From NCBI GenBank assembly GCA_040216765.1, contig JAVJON010000016.1:1-64000 (forward strand): a stretch of 64,000 bases of DNA. Reading direction: 5' to 3'. The stretch comes from Marinibaculum sp040216765. Lineage in GTDB: Bacteria > Pseudomonadota > Alphaproteobacteria > Ferrovibrionales > Ferrovibrionaceae. This document shows positions 40,491-48,891 of this stretch, piece by piece. Each line of letters starts with the position of its first letter. Within the stretch, counting starts at the first letter, position 1. The translations under genes and the position numbers were made by a program. The notes below the pieces were generated by a model. The model worked only from the letters and a program-made list of their open reading frames with translations. It had not been told where the DNA came from and made no database searches.

Positions 40491-41645
40491 ATGGACGTTG
40501 ACGCCCAAGGCCAGGCACGACAGGGCAGCCGCACCGCGATCGTCCTGCTGAACCTGGGCGGGCCGGACAGCCTGGATGCGGTGCGGCCGTTCCTGTTCAA
40601 CCTGTTCAGCGACAAGGCGATCATCCGGCTGCCGGCACTGGCGCGCCTGCCCCTGGCCTGGCTGATCGCCCGGCGGCGGGCGCCGGTGGCGCGCGAGATC
40701 TATGCCCAGCTGGGCGGCCGTTCGCCGATCCTGCCACAGACCGAGGCCCAGGCCGCCGCCCTGCAGCACGAACTGGCCAGTGCCGGCGAGGACGAGGCAG
40801 CGGAGCTGCGCTGCTTCATCGCCATGCGGTACTGGCATCCGCGCGCGGCGGCAGCCGCTGCCGAGGTCAAGGCCTGGGGCGCCGACAGGGTGCTGCTGCT
40901 GCCGCTCTATCCGCAGTTCTCCACCACCACATCGGCCTCGTCGATCGCGGAATGGCAGCGGGAGGCCGGGCGGGTCGGGCTGGACGTCGCCACCCGCGCG
41001 CTGTGCTGCTATCCGGAGCTTCCCGGCTTTGTTGCCGCCCAGGCCGATGCCATCGTCGAGGCATTGGCGAACCTTGCGGCGGAAGGCGGTCCGGCACCGG
41101 TACGGCTGCTGTTTTCCGCTCACGGCCTGCCGAAGCGCATCGTCGACGCGGGCGATCCCTATCAGTGGCAGGTGGAGGCGACGGCTGCCGCGCTGGTGGA
41201 GGCGGTAGCGGCCGCATTGCCGGCCGGCAGGATGCCCGACTGGGCGATCTGCTATCAGAGCAGGGTCGGGCGGCTGGAATGGATCGGCCCGTCGACCGAG
41301 TATGAGGTCGAGCGGGCGGGCCGTGACGGCACCGCCCTGATCGTGGTGCCCATCGCCTTCGTCTCTGAGCATTCCGAGACCCTGGTGGAACTGGACATCG
41401 AATATGCCGAGCTGGCGGCCAGGTGCGGCGTTCCCGCCTATCGCCGGGTGGCGACGGTGGGCACCGGCCCCAGCTTCATCGACAGCCTGGCAGGGCTGGT
41501 CGCCGAGGAGCTGGAACTGTTCGGCGGGGCGGCCGCGGACCGGGCGGGGGAGCGGATCGGGCGGGCCGCCGGGCGGCTCTGCCCGGCCGGGCAGTCGGAT
41601 TGCCCCTGCGGCAGGCCCCTGGCCGGCAAAGGCACGGGCAATTGA
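40491..41645 (+). CDS. hemH: Ferrochelatase with C-terminal Cys cluster
   Basis: A 384-residue ferrochelatase inserting Fe2+ into protoporphyrin IX. The start AIVLLNLGGPDSLDAVRPFL and the metal-site His in LLFSAHGLPKRIVDAG are typical, as is the conserved acidic motif SEHSETLVELDIEY. The C terminus has three Cys, C364, C371 and C373 (CPAGQSDCPC), and two more at C172/C173 (ALCCYPELPG). This pattern fits ferrochelatases that carry a 2Fe-2S cluster, as in Caulobacter, though spacing should be checked. hemJ lies 55 bases downstream. Confidence 0.95.
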   Translation: MDVDAQGQARQGSRTAIVLLNLGGPDSLDAVRPFLFNLFSDKAIIRLPALARLPLAWLIARRRAPVAREIYAQLGGRSPILPQTEAQAAALQHELASAGEDEAAELRCFIAMRYWHPRAAAAAAEVKAWGADRVLLLPLYPQFSTTTSASSIAEWQREAGRVGLDVATRALCCYPELPGFVAAQADAIVEALANLAAEGGPAPVRLLFSAHGLPKRIVDAGDPYQWQVEATAAALVEAVAAALPAGRMPDWAICYQSRVGRLEWIGPSTEYEVERAGRDGTALIVVPIAFVSEHSETLVELDIEYAELAARCGVPAYRRVATVGTGPSFIDSLAGLVAEELELFGGAAADRAGERIGRAAGRLCPAGQSDCPCGRPLAGKGTGN

Positions 41646-41700
41646 CCACCGGGCCGGCTGAACGGCCGGATTCGCGGAACCCAAGGGAAGGGCGGGCGCC

Positions 41701-42150
41701 ATGTGGTATCTCTGGCTGAAGGTCCTGCATGTCCTGGCGGTGATCGCCTGGATGGCCGGGATGCTCTACCTGCCGCGGCTCTTCGTGTACCACGCGGGGG
41801 CCAGCAGGGGCGGCGAGCTGTCGGAGACCTTCAAGGTGATGGAGCGCCGCCTGCTGCGCGGCATCATCAATCCGGCGATGATCGTGACCTGGCTTACCGG
41901 CCTGGCCCTCGGCTTCGGCCCGGCGCTGGGCCTGTGGGACGGACCGGACTGGTCCGCCGATGCCTGGCTGCATGCCAAACTGGCGCTGGTGCTCGTGCTG
42001 CAGCTGGTCCATGCCGCCTATGCGCGGTGGCGCCGGCAGTTCGCCCAGGACGCCAACCGTCACGGCGCCGGCTTCTACCGGGTCGCCAACGAGGTGCCCA
42101 CCCTGCTGCTGATCGCGATCGTCATCCTGGTCGTCGTCAAACCGTTCTAG
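41701..42150 (+). CDS. hemJ: Protoporphyrinogen oxidase HemJ
   Basis: A 149-residue, four-helix membrane protein of the HemJ (former UPF0093) family, the quinone-linked protoporphyrinogen IX oxidase in most alphaproteobacteria. WLKVLHVLAVIAWMAGMLYL holds the conserved haem-ligand His, and AWLHAKLALVLVLQLVHAAY the second conserved His and Lys. It completes haem synthesis with hemE and hemH. The ribosome site is AAGGGAAGG. A 695-base leader to rho follows. Confidence 0.96.
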   Translation: MWYLWLKVLHVLAVIAWMAGMLYLPRLFVYHAGASRGGELSETFKVMERRLLRGIINPAMIVTWLTGLALGFGPALGLWDGPDWSADAWLHAKLALVLVLQLVHAAYARWRRQFAQDANRHGAGFYRVANEVPTLLLIAIVILVVVKPF

Positions 42151-42845
42151 GGACCTTGCAATCGCGGCGCCGAGGGACTAGCATCGTTAAGACCTTACAA
42201 CATTTGCCCAGCCACTCCCTTGGAAAGCCGTCGATCCTGCCGCATACCCTCCGGGGGTGCGCCGACGGCGATGGGCAATCAGGTACAGGATCCGCCGCCA
42301 GCACGGTTGGCCGGTCCGCCCGAGACCAAGTTCCATTGGATTGGCGGCTCCCGAAACACATCAACCATCCATTGCCTGCGTCCGGGAGGACCATGGCTCA
42401 CTTCTAGATCAATTGCCCCGATTGCGGCGGAGGGCTGGAACGGTCGGACTGCGGTGCGGCGTCTTCCGGCTTTTGCGCGGCGGAACGATTGGATTTGCCG
42501 TGGTGTTCCCCAGGTTCCTGCACGGCAGGAGCGGCGGGCGGAACCGGCGGGCGGACAATCGGGATTCCGTATCGCAGCATCGTTCCGAACCGCGGCAATC
42601 GTGGCTGCAAGGGCGGCTCCGGCAATGACGCCGATCGCCTGGTGACGGCATCTTCTTTTCGACCCCGACTTCCGGATCCCGCACCGCTTGCGGCTGTCCG
42701 GCAGGGGCGCGGGAGCCAATTCGGGATCCAACCCGCGACTGGCATGAATCCCGCAATTTTCAACCAGTATCGAATCCCTTTCGCGCCGGACCGCGCGAAT
42801 GGAATTCCTGCCTTGCCACGGTCCCTGACTAAGTAAGAGTGTTCC
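42151..42845. other. 695-base leader region before rho
   Basis: No secure gene. It probably carries the rho promoter and leader; rho genes are often autoregulated by attenuation in the leader. One very short frame with a strong ribosome site (MAHF, 42393-42407) lies within it, and the same frame stays open for about 143 codons after the TAG (to 42838). See the findings. Confidence 0.5.
42393..42407 (+). promoter_or_regulatory. Possible four-residue leader ORF (MAHF)
   Basis: GGGAGGA at 42384-42390 precedes ATG GCT CAC TTC TAG. The ribosome site is better than at most genes here. It may be a leader peptide controlling rho, or the decayed start of a larger gene interrupted by the TAG. Low confidence. 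Confidence 0.3.
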
Positions 42846-44102
42846 ATGAATCTTCAGGAACTTAAGGACAAGTCCCCGACAGAGCTGCTGAATACGGCGG
42901 AAACGCTGGAGGTGGAGAACGCGTCGACCCTGCGGAAGCAGGACATGATGTTCGCCATCCTGAAACAGCTGGCAGAGCGCGGGGAAGAGATCACCGGCGG
43001 CGGCGTCCTCGAGATCCTGCAGGACGGTTTCGGCTTCCTGCGGTCGCCCGAAGCGAACTACCTGCCGGGTCCCGACGACATCTACATCAGCCCCAGCCAG
43101 ATCCGGCGGTTCGGCCTGCGCACCGGCGACACCGTGGAGGGGCCGATCCGGAGCCCGAAGGACGGCGAGCGCTACTTCGCGCTGCTGAAGGTCACCGCGA
43201 TCAATTTCGAGGACCCCGAGAAGGTCCGCCACAAGGTGCATTTCGACAACCTGACGCCGCTCTATCCCGAGGAGCGCCTGAAGCTCGAGCTGTCGGAGCC
43301 GCCGAAGGGCGACATGTCGTCCCGCGTGATCGACCTGATCTCGCCGCTGGGCAAGGGCCAGCGCGGGCTGATCGTGGCCCCGCCGCGCACCGGCAAGACG
43401 GTGCTGCTGCAGAACATCGCCCATTCGATCACCGCCAACCATCCCGACGTCTACCTGATCGTGCTGCTGATCGACGAGCGGCCCGAGGAAGTGACCGACA
43501 TGTCGCGCTCGGTCGTCGGCGAGGTGATCTCCTCCACCTTCGACGAACCGGCTGCGCGCCATGTGCAGGTCACCGAGATGGTGATCGAGAAGGCGAAGCG
43601 CCTGGTCGAACACAAGCGCGACGTGGTGATCCTGCTGGATTCCATCACCCGCCTGGCGCGCGCCTACAACACCGTCGTGCCGTCCTCCGGCAAGGTGCTG
43701 ACCGGCGGTGTCGACGCGAACGCGCTGCAGCGGCCCAAGCGCTTCTTCGGCGCCGCCCGCAACATCGAGGAGGGTGGCTCGCTGACGATCATCGCGACCG
43801 CCCTGATCGACACCGGGTCGCGGATGGACGAGGTGATCTTCGAGGAGTTCAAGGGCACCGGCAATTCGGAGATCATTCTCGACCGCAAGCTGGCCGACAA
43901 GCGGACCTTCCCGGCGATCGACATCACCAAGTCGGGCACCCGGAAGGAAGAGCTTCTGGTCGACAAGGGCACCCTGGCGAAGATGTGGGTGCTGCGCCGC
44001 ATCCTGATGCCGATGGGCGTGGTCGACTCGATGGAATTCCTGATCGAGAAGCTGAAGCATACCAAGACCAACCAGGATTTCTTCGACAGCATGAACACCT
44101 GA
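42846..44102 (+). CDS. rho: Transcription termination factor Rho
   Basis: A 418-residue Rho, the hexameric RNA helicase that ends transcription. The N-terminal domain (residues 1-47, LQELKDKSPTELLNTAETLE) and the cold-shock-like RNA-binding domain (VLEILQDGFGFLRSPEANYL) precede the RecA-type motor. Walker A is VAPPRTGKTVLLQNIA; Walker B VYLIVLLIDERPEEV; the R and Q loops follow. Length is normal, without the long inserts of high-GC actinobacteria. Position after hemJ is conserved, but the usual mnmE does not follow. Confidence 0.98.
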   Translation: MNLQELKDKSPTELLNTAETLEVENASTLRKQDMMFAILKQLAERGEEITGGGVLEILQDGFGFLRSPEANYLPGPDDIYISPSQIRRFGLRTGDTVEGPIRSPKDGERYFALLKVTAINFEDPEKVRHKVHFDNLTPLYPEERLKLELSEPPKGDMSSRVIDLISPLGKGQRGLIVAPPRTGKTVLLQNIAHSITANHPDVYLIVLLIDERPEEVTDMSRSVVGEVISSTFDEPAARHVQVTEMVIEKAKRLVEHKRDVVILLDSITRLARAYNTVVPSSGKVLTGGVDANALQRPKRFFGAARNIEEGGSLTIIATALIDTGSRMDEVIFEEFKGTGNSEIILDRKLADKRTFPAIDITKSGTRKEELLVDKGTLAKMWVLRRILMPMGVVDSMEFLIEKLKHTKTNQDFFDSMNT

Positions 44103-44227
44103 GCCGGGCGGCACGCCGGCGCACGCTTTGGCGCCGCGGACCGGATAGGCTAGGGTCTGGGTCCGGCAGGGGCGCAGGCGGAAGCGGTCCCTGGCCGGTA
44201 CTCCGGATAGCGACGAGGGTTACTGCG

Positions 44228-44920
44228 ATGCAGAGGGATTCGGCGTCTTGCCAGACAGGCCGCGGCCATCGATTCAGCCGGCGGGCGCGAGTCCTTTGCC
44301 TGGTTGCGCTCGTCGGCCTCGGCTTCGGATTTGCCGGCCCGGGCGGCAACCGGGTGGCGGAGGCTGCCGGCGAACAGGTTGCCGTGGCGTCGCGGATCAG
44401 CGGCACCGTGGAGCGCCTGACCCAGGGCAACCGCGTCGCCCTGAAGGTCGGCGACCCGGTCCAGGCCAGCGACCATATCCTCACCAGCGCCGACAGCCGG
44501 GCCCGGCTGCAGTTCCCCGACGGCTCGACGGTCGTTGTCGGCCCGGCCAGCGATCTCGAGATTGCCGCCTATGACATGACGTCGAAGACGCAGCCCGGCG
44601 CCCTGCTGCGCCTGGCGCAGGGGATCGTCAAGGCGATCGTCGACACCCTGCCCGGCAACGGCCGGTTCCAGGTCGCCGCGCCAACCGCGGTGGCCGCCGT
44701 GCGCGGCACCTCGTTCATCGTCCAGGCCGACAAGGACAAGGCCGGGATATTCGTCATCGACGGCTTCGTCTTCGTCGATACGCCGCAGGCCTCCGGCGCC
44801 GCGGTGACCGTGCAGAACAACCAGGGGACCGACGTACCGGCCGGCGGCAAGCCCAGCGCGCCGGGGCCCTGGTCGACCGAGCGGGTCAGGTCCGTCTTCG
44901 CCTTGACCGGGCTGGAGTGA
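44228..44920 (+). CDS. FecR-domain exported protein
   Basis: A 230-residue protein with an N-terminal hydrophobic segment (VLCLVALVGLGFGFAGP), so secreted or anchored, and a FecR domain (about residues 60-170): SGTVERLTQGNRVALKVGDP, RLQFPDGSTVVVGPASDLEI, AAVRGTSFIVQADKDKAG. No FecI-type sigma factor or TonB receptor is near, so iron signalling is not indicated. FecR proteins of this kind often sit beside CHASE2 signalling proteins, and a CHASE2 gene follows by about 200 bases. They probably work together (inference). Start ATG at 44228 lies 125 bases after rho. Confidence 0.85.
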   Translation: MQRDSASCQTGRGHRFSRRARVLCLVALVGLGFGFAGPGGNRVAEAAGEQVAVASRISGTVERLTQGNRVALKVGDPVQASDHILTSADSRARLQFPDGSTVVVGPASDLEIAAYDMTSKTQPGALLRLAQGIVKAIVDTLPGNGRFQVAAPTAVAAVRGTSFIVQADKDKAGIFVIDGFVFVDTPQASGAAVTVQNNQGTDVPAGGKPSAPGPWSTERVRSVFALTGLE

Positions 44921-45123
44921 GAACGGACTGGTCCCGGCCCCTCCCCGCCCTTTGGTGCAGAAGTTGCACGATAGATGAGGCCGGTACAGAAACGGGAATA
45001 TTCGGGCGATTTTGAGACAGGGTGTCGGGTTTCGGTGCCAACCCGGACGGCAATCCGCAGGCTGATTGTACGATTTCGGCACGGATGTGCCACGCCTTGC
45101 GCTCTCGGGCCGGGATCGGAATC

Positions 45124-48100
45124 GTGAACGCCAGACAGATTATCGTCCTGACACTGATCCTGGGTCTGGTTGTCGCGTATACCATCCTGCGCGATCGCAT
45201 TCCTGTGCTGCGCAATCTCGAAACCGCATCCATCGACCTGCGCTACACCATGCGCGGGCCGCGGCCGATCGGCGACGAGGTCGTCGTGCTTCTGGTCGAC
45301 GACCAGACGATCGCCGAACTGGGTCGCTGGCCGCTCTCGCGGGACGTCTTCTCGCAGGCCCTGAACGGTATCGCCGCGGCGGGACCGCGGGTGGTGGTGT
45401 TCGACATGCTGTTCACGGAGCACCAGTCGGAGATCCCGCTCCATCTGCGGGCGGCACTCAATGCCGCGCTGGCCAGCCTGCCGCAGGAGGATCGCCGGCG
45501 CCTGTCGCTGGCGCACTTCCTGTCCACGACCAATGTCGATTCGCGTTTTGGCGACACGATCGGGCGCTTGGGCAATGTGATCCTGCCCTATGCCTTCCGT
45601 CCGCCTGCCGCAGGCCGGATGCCGGCGACGGGGGCGGTGGTGGCAGCGCCCGGCGGGGCCTTGCCAACCGATCGGGCGGCGAACCCGGCCAGCGGCGCGC
45701 TGCCCGACTATGTGGCGGATTCCGCCTACCAGCACTATCGCCTGGACGCACGAGCCGAACGGCAATTGCCGCGGGCGCCGGGAGAGATCCTCGTGCCGGT
45801 CCACGCGATCGGTGCGCGCGCCGACCGGATGGGCCATGTGCAGGTGTTCTACGACACCGATGGCGCGCCCCGCTACGAGTTCCCCGTCATGGCCTACCAG
45901 GAGGACCTCTACCCCTCCCTGCCCATCACCACGGCATCGGCCTATCTGGGCGTGGAGCCGGACGATATCCGGCTCGACCTGCCGACGGAGATCTGGCTCG
46001 GCGACAACCGGGTCCCGCTGGACCGCCATATCCGGCTGCCGATCAACTATGCCGGCGCCGCGGGCACCTACCCGACCTACTCCTTTGCCGATGTGGCCCA
46101 GGGCCGGGTCGACCCCGCGGTCTTCCGCGACCGTATCGTCATCATCGGCGCCGCGGCGCTGGGCCTGAACGATACCTTCGAGACGCCATTCTCCAGCGTG
46201 ATGCCCGGGGCCGAGCGCTATGCGACGGTCGTCGACCAGATCCTGCACGGGCTGACGCCGCAGACGCCGCACTGGGCGACGGCGCTGGAGATTGCCGTGG
46301 TGCTGCTGGGGGGAATCCTGGTGGGCTGGGTCACCGCACGGTCGCGGACAGCCTGGGCGGGCCTGCTGGCGGTCGGCCTGATCGGGCTCTGGCTGGGATT
46401 CCAGCAGGTGCTGTTCCAGGACCTGTACCTCGTCCTGGGGATTGTCGCGCCGACCGCTGCCTTCGCCTTCAGCTTCCTGGCGATATCGGTCGACCGGGCC
46501 TGGGCGGAGGAAGTCCGGCGCCGCCAGGCGGAGGCCGATCTGCGTCGCAGCGAGGAGCGCTATGCCCTTGCCACCAGGGGCGCCAATGACGGCCTGTGGG
46601 ACTGGAACATCGGTGCCGGCAGCCTGTTCGTTTCCGGACGCTGGCGAGAAATGGTCGGCGCGCTGGAGGAAGACAAGATCGAGCGCATGGAGGACTGGAT
46701 CACCTGGCTGTTCCCGGAGGACCGCGCCGATTTCCGCGCCCAGCTGGATGTCCATCTGCGGGGCGAGACGGGGCAGTTCGACCATCAGTACCGCGTGATG
46801 CACAGCGACGGGATGCCGCGCTGGATGCGGGCCCGGGGCCTGGCGATCCGCAACGCGGAGGGGCGTCCGGAACGGATGGCCGGGTCGCAGACCGACATCA
46901 CCGAAGCCAAGCGGATGGAAGAGGAGATCGTCCACGGCAATCTGTACGACAGGCTGACCGACCTGCCGAACCGGGTGCTGCTGAAGGAACGGCTGGGCCA
47001 GGCCCTGGCCCGCTATGACAGCGGCGCCGCCCCCGGCATCGCGCTGTTCTATATCGACCTCGATCGCTTCACCCTGGTGAATGACAGCCTGGGCTATGCC
47101 GCCGGCGACCGCGTGCTGGTCGCCGTGGGACGGCGGCTGCGGTCGCTGGTCGGCAAGGCCGATACCCTGGCGCGGGTCGGCGGCAACGAATACGCCCTGC
47201 TGGTGGAAGGCATCGGCAACGGTGCGGACGCCCTGACGCACGCCGAGAAGCTGCGGGAGACCCTGGCCAGCGCCCATGCCGAAAGCGGCCGGCGGATCGT
47301 GCTGACCGCCAGCATCGGCTATGTCCTGGTCGGCCGCGAAACGGAGGAGGCGGAGGCCACGATCCGGGCCAGCCGGCTGGCGATGCTTGAGGCGAAGGCC
47401 AATGGCGGCTCGAGGGTCTGCGGCTACGACCCGAACATGCAGTCGCGGGTGACCGAACGCCTGGACGTGGAGAACGAGTTGCGGCGGGCGATCGCGCAGG
47501 AGGGAGAGATCCTGCTGCACTACCAGCCGATCGTCCGGCTGACCGATGGGCAGATCGCCGGCTTCGAGAGCCTGATGCGCTGGCGGCATCCGGAACGGGG
47601 CTTCGTCTCGCCGGCGGAATTCATCCCCCTGGCGGAGGAAACCGGCCTGATCGTGGAGCTCGGGCAGCGGGCGCTGATCCTGGGCTGCCGCAGCCTGGCA
47701 GCCTGGCACAAGCGCTACGGGCCGGATCTCTGGCTCAGCGTCAACGTGTCGGCGCGTCAGCTCGCCGAGGGGGTCGTCGTCGACCAGGTGAAGCAGGCAC
47801 TGGCCGCGACCGGCGTCCGGCCCGGCGCCCTGAAGATCGAGCTGACGGAAAGCGTCGCGATGGCCAATCCGGAGACCGCGATCGCCACCCTGGAGGAGAT
47901 CGCCGAACTCGGGGTGAAGATCTCGATCGACGATTTCGGCACCGGCCATTCCTCGCTGGCCTATATCCACCGCCTGCCGTTCGACCTGCTGAAGATCGAC
48001 CGCTTTTTCACCAGCCGGCTGGCGGAAAGCCGGCAGGGCATGGAAATCGTGGAGACCATCGCCACCCTGGGACACAATCTGGGTCGCGAGATGGTCGCGG

Positions 48101-48255
48101 AGGGGATCGAACGGAAAGACCAGATCGCCGCCCTTCGCACCCTGCCGATCACCTATGGCCAGGGTTATTATTTCGGCCGGCCGATGCCGGAGGAGATGGT
48201 GCGCGACCTGCTCGACCGGCAATATGGCCTGGTGGATCTGGCGCGGAAGGCCTAG
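45124..48255 (+). CDS. CHASE2-PAS-GGDEF-EAL protein with degenerate GGDEF
   Basis: A roughly 1043-residue cyclic-di-GMP protein. An N-terminal helix (residues 5-22) precedes a large periplasmic CHASE2 sensor (to about 375), three helices (about 380-450), a PAS domain (about 475-595), GGDEF (about 605-770) and EAL (about 785-1030). The GGDEF motif is RVGGNEYALL at about 685, with Asn for the catalytic acid, so cyclase activity is doubtful. The EAL has GFESLMRWRHP, ISIDDFGTGHSSLAYIHRLP and MVAEGIE with metal residues intact, so phosphodiesterase activity is expected. The GTG at 45124 is chosen; 45022 and 45085 are alternatives. Confidence 0.93.
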   Translation: MNARQIIVLTLILGLVVAYTILRDRIPVLRNLETASIDLRYTMRGPRPIGDEVVVLLVDDQTIAELGRWPLSRDVFSQALNGIAAAGPRVVVFDMLFTEHQSEIPLHLRAALNAALASLPQEDRRRLSLAHFLSTTNVDSRFGDTIGRLGNVILPYAFRPPAAGRMPATGAVVAAPGGALPTDRAANPASGALPDYVADSAYQHYRLDARAERQLPRAPGEILVPVHAIGARADRMGHVQVFYDTDGAPRYEFPVMAYQEDLYPSLPITTASAYLGVEPDDIRLDLPTEIWLGDNRVPLDRHIRLPINYAGAAGTYPTYSFADVAQGRVDPAVFRDRIVIIGAAALGLNDTFETPFSSVMPGAERYATVVDQILHGLTPQTPHWATALEIAVVLLGGILVGWVTARSRTAWAGLLAVGLIGLWLGFQQVLFQDLYLVLGIVAPTAAFAFSFLAISVDRAWAEEVRRRQAEADLRRSEERYALATRGANDGLWDWNIGAGSLFVSGRWREMVGALEEDKIERMEDWITWLFPEDRADFRAQLDVHLRGETGQFDHQYRVMHSDGMPRWMRARGLAIRNAEGRPERMAGSQTDITEAKRMEEEIVHGNLYDRLTDLPNRVLLKERLGQALARYDSGAAPGIALFYIDLDRFTLVNDSLGYAAGDRVLVAVGRRLRSLVGKADTLARVGGNEYALLVEGIGNGADALTHAEKLRETLASAHAESGRRIVLTASIGYVLVGRETEEAEATIRASRLAMLEAKANGGSRVCGYDPNMQSRVTERLDVENELRRAIAQEGEILLHYQPIVRLTDGQIAGFESLMRWRHPERGFVSPAEFIPLAEETGLIVELGQRALILGCRSLAAWHKRYGPDLWLSVNVSARQLAEGVVVDQVKQALAATGVRPGALKIELTESVAMANPETAIATLEEIAELGVKISIDDFGTGHSSLAYIHRLPFDLLKIDRFFTSRLAESRQGMEIVETIATLGHNLGREMVAEGIERKDQIAALRTLPITYGQGYYFGRPMPEEMVRDLLDRQYGLVDLARKA

Positions 48256-48302
48256 GCACGGGCCCCGTTCGCGCCGCGCACCTGCATCCGGAAGGCAGCG
48301 AC

Positions 48303-48821
48303 TTGCCCCTTGTCAACCGAGTCCTGATCTGGCTTGCCGCCGCCACCACCCTGGCGGTGTTGCTCTGGTTTCTGGCGGCCCTGCTTTTCGGCCGGCAGGC
48401 GATCCTGGAATTCCTGTTCGGCGCGCCCGACCGCATGACGGTTTCCTTCGAGAGCCTGGTTCCACCGGGCACGCCGAATTCCTATCTGGTATGTCCGGCA
48501 GGATTTTGCCGCGCGGCGCGTCCGGCGGCGGAAAGCCCGGAATACGACGTTCCGGCCGCGCGGCTGGAGACCGCCTGGATGAGGATGCTGGAGCGTCAGC
48601 CGCGGGTCACCGTCCTTGCACAGGATGCGGCGGAACGGCAGCTGGATATCGAGCAGCGGTCGCTGCTGGTCGGTTATCCGGATACAGTCACCGTCCGGTT
48701 CATCCCGTTGCAGGGATCGCGGTCGACCCTTGCGGTCTACAGCCGGTCGCACTACGGACGCTCCGACTACGGGGTCAACAAGGAGAGGGTCGAACACTGG
48801 CTCGACGACCTGGCGCTCTGA
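48303..48821 (+). CDS. DUF1499 family protein
   Basis: A 172-residue protein of the DUF1499 family, function unknown. The N-terminal helix VLIWLAAATTLAVLLWFLAA anchors it or is a signal. The DUF1499 domain covers about residues 55-165: SYLVCPAGFCRAA holds a Cys pair, and SRSHYGRSDYGVNKERVEHW is the characteristic C-terminal RSRxGxxDxGxNRxR-like motif. The start is TTG with GGAAGG eight bases before. It lies 47 bases after the CHASE2 gene on the same strand and may be co-transcribed. Confidence 0.88.
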   Translation: MPLVNRVLIWLAAATTLAVLLWFLAALLFGRQAILEFLFGAPDRMTVSFESLVPPGTPNSYLVCPAGFCRAARPAAESPEYDVPAARLETAWMRMLERQPRVTVLAQDAAERQLDIEQRSLLVGYPDTVTVRFIPLQGSRSTLAVYSRSHYGRSDYGVNKERVEHWLDDLAL

Positions 48822-48891
48822 GGGGCGCCGATCCGGCCGGCCTTGACCCGATCCGGCACTGGCCAGAGACTCCCCCAGACGAGGCTGAAGG

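Noticed and set aside
44228..44920. Iron-responsive FecIR signalling
   Set aside because: No ECF sigma factor or TonB-dependent receptor gene is near; the partner is a CHASE2 protein instead.
44921..45021. GTGCAGAAGTTGCAC dyad before the CHASE2 gene as an operator
   Set aside because: Arms are only five or six bases, one copy only, and no regulator is linked.
44569..48222. A very long open frame on the minus strand opposite the CHASE2 gene
   Set aside because: In GC-rich DNA the antisense frame is often free of stops. The translation is a low-complexity mix of Gln, Arg, Ala, Asp and His without domains, while the plus strand encodes clear families.
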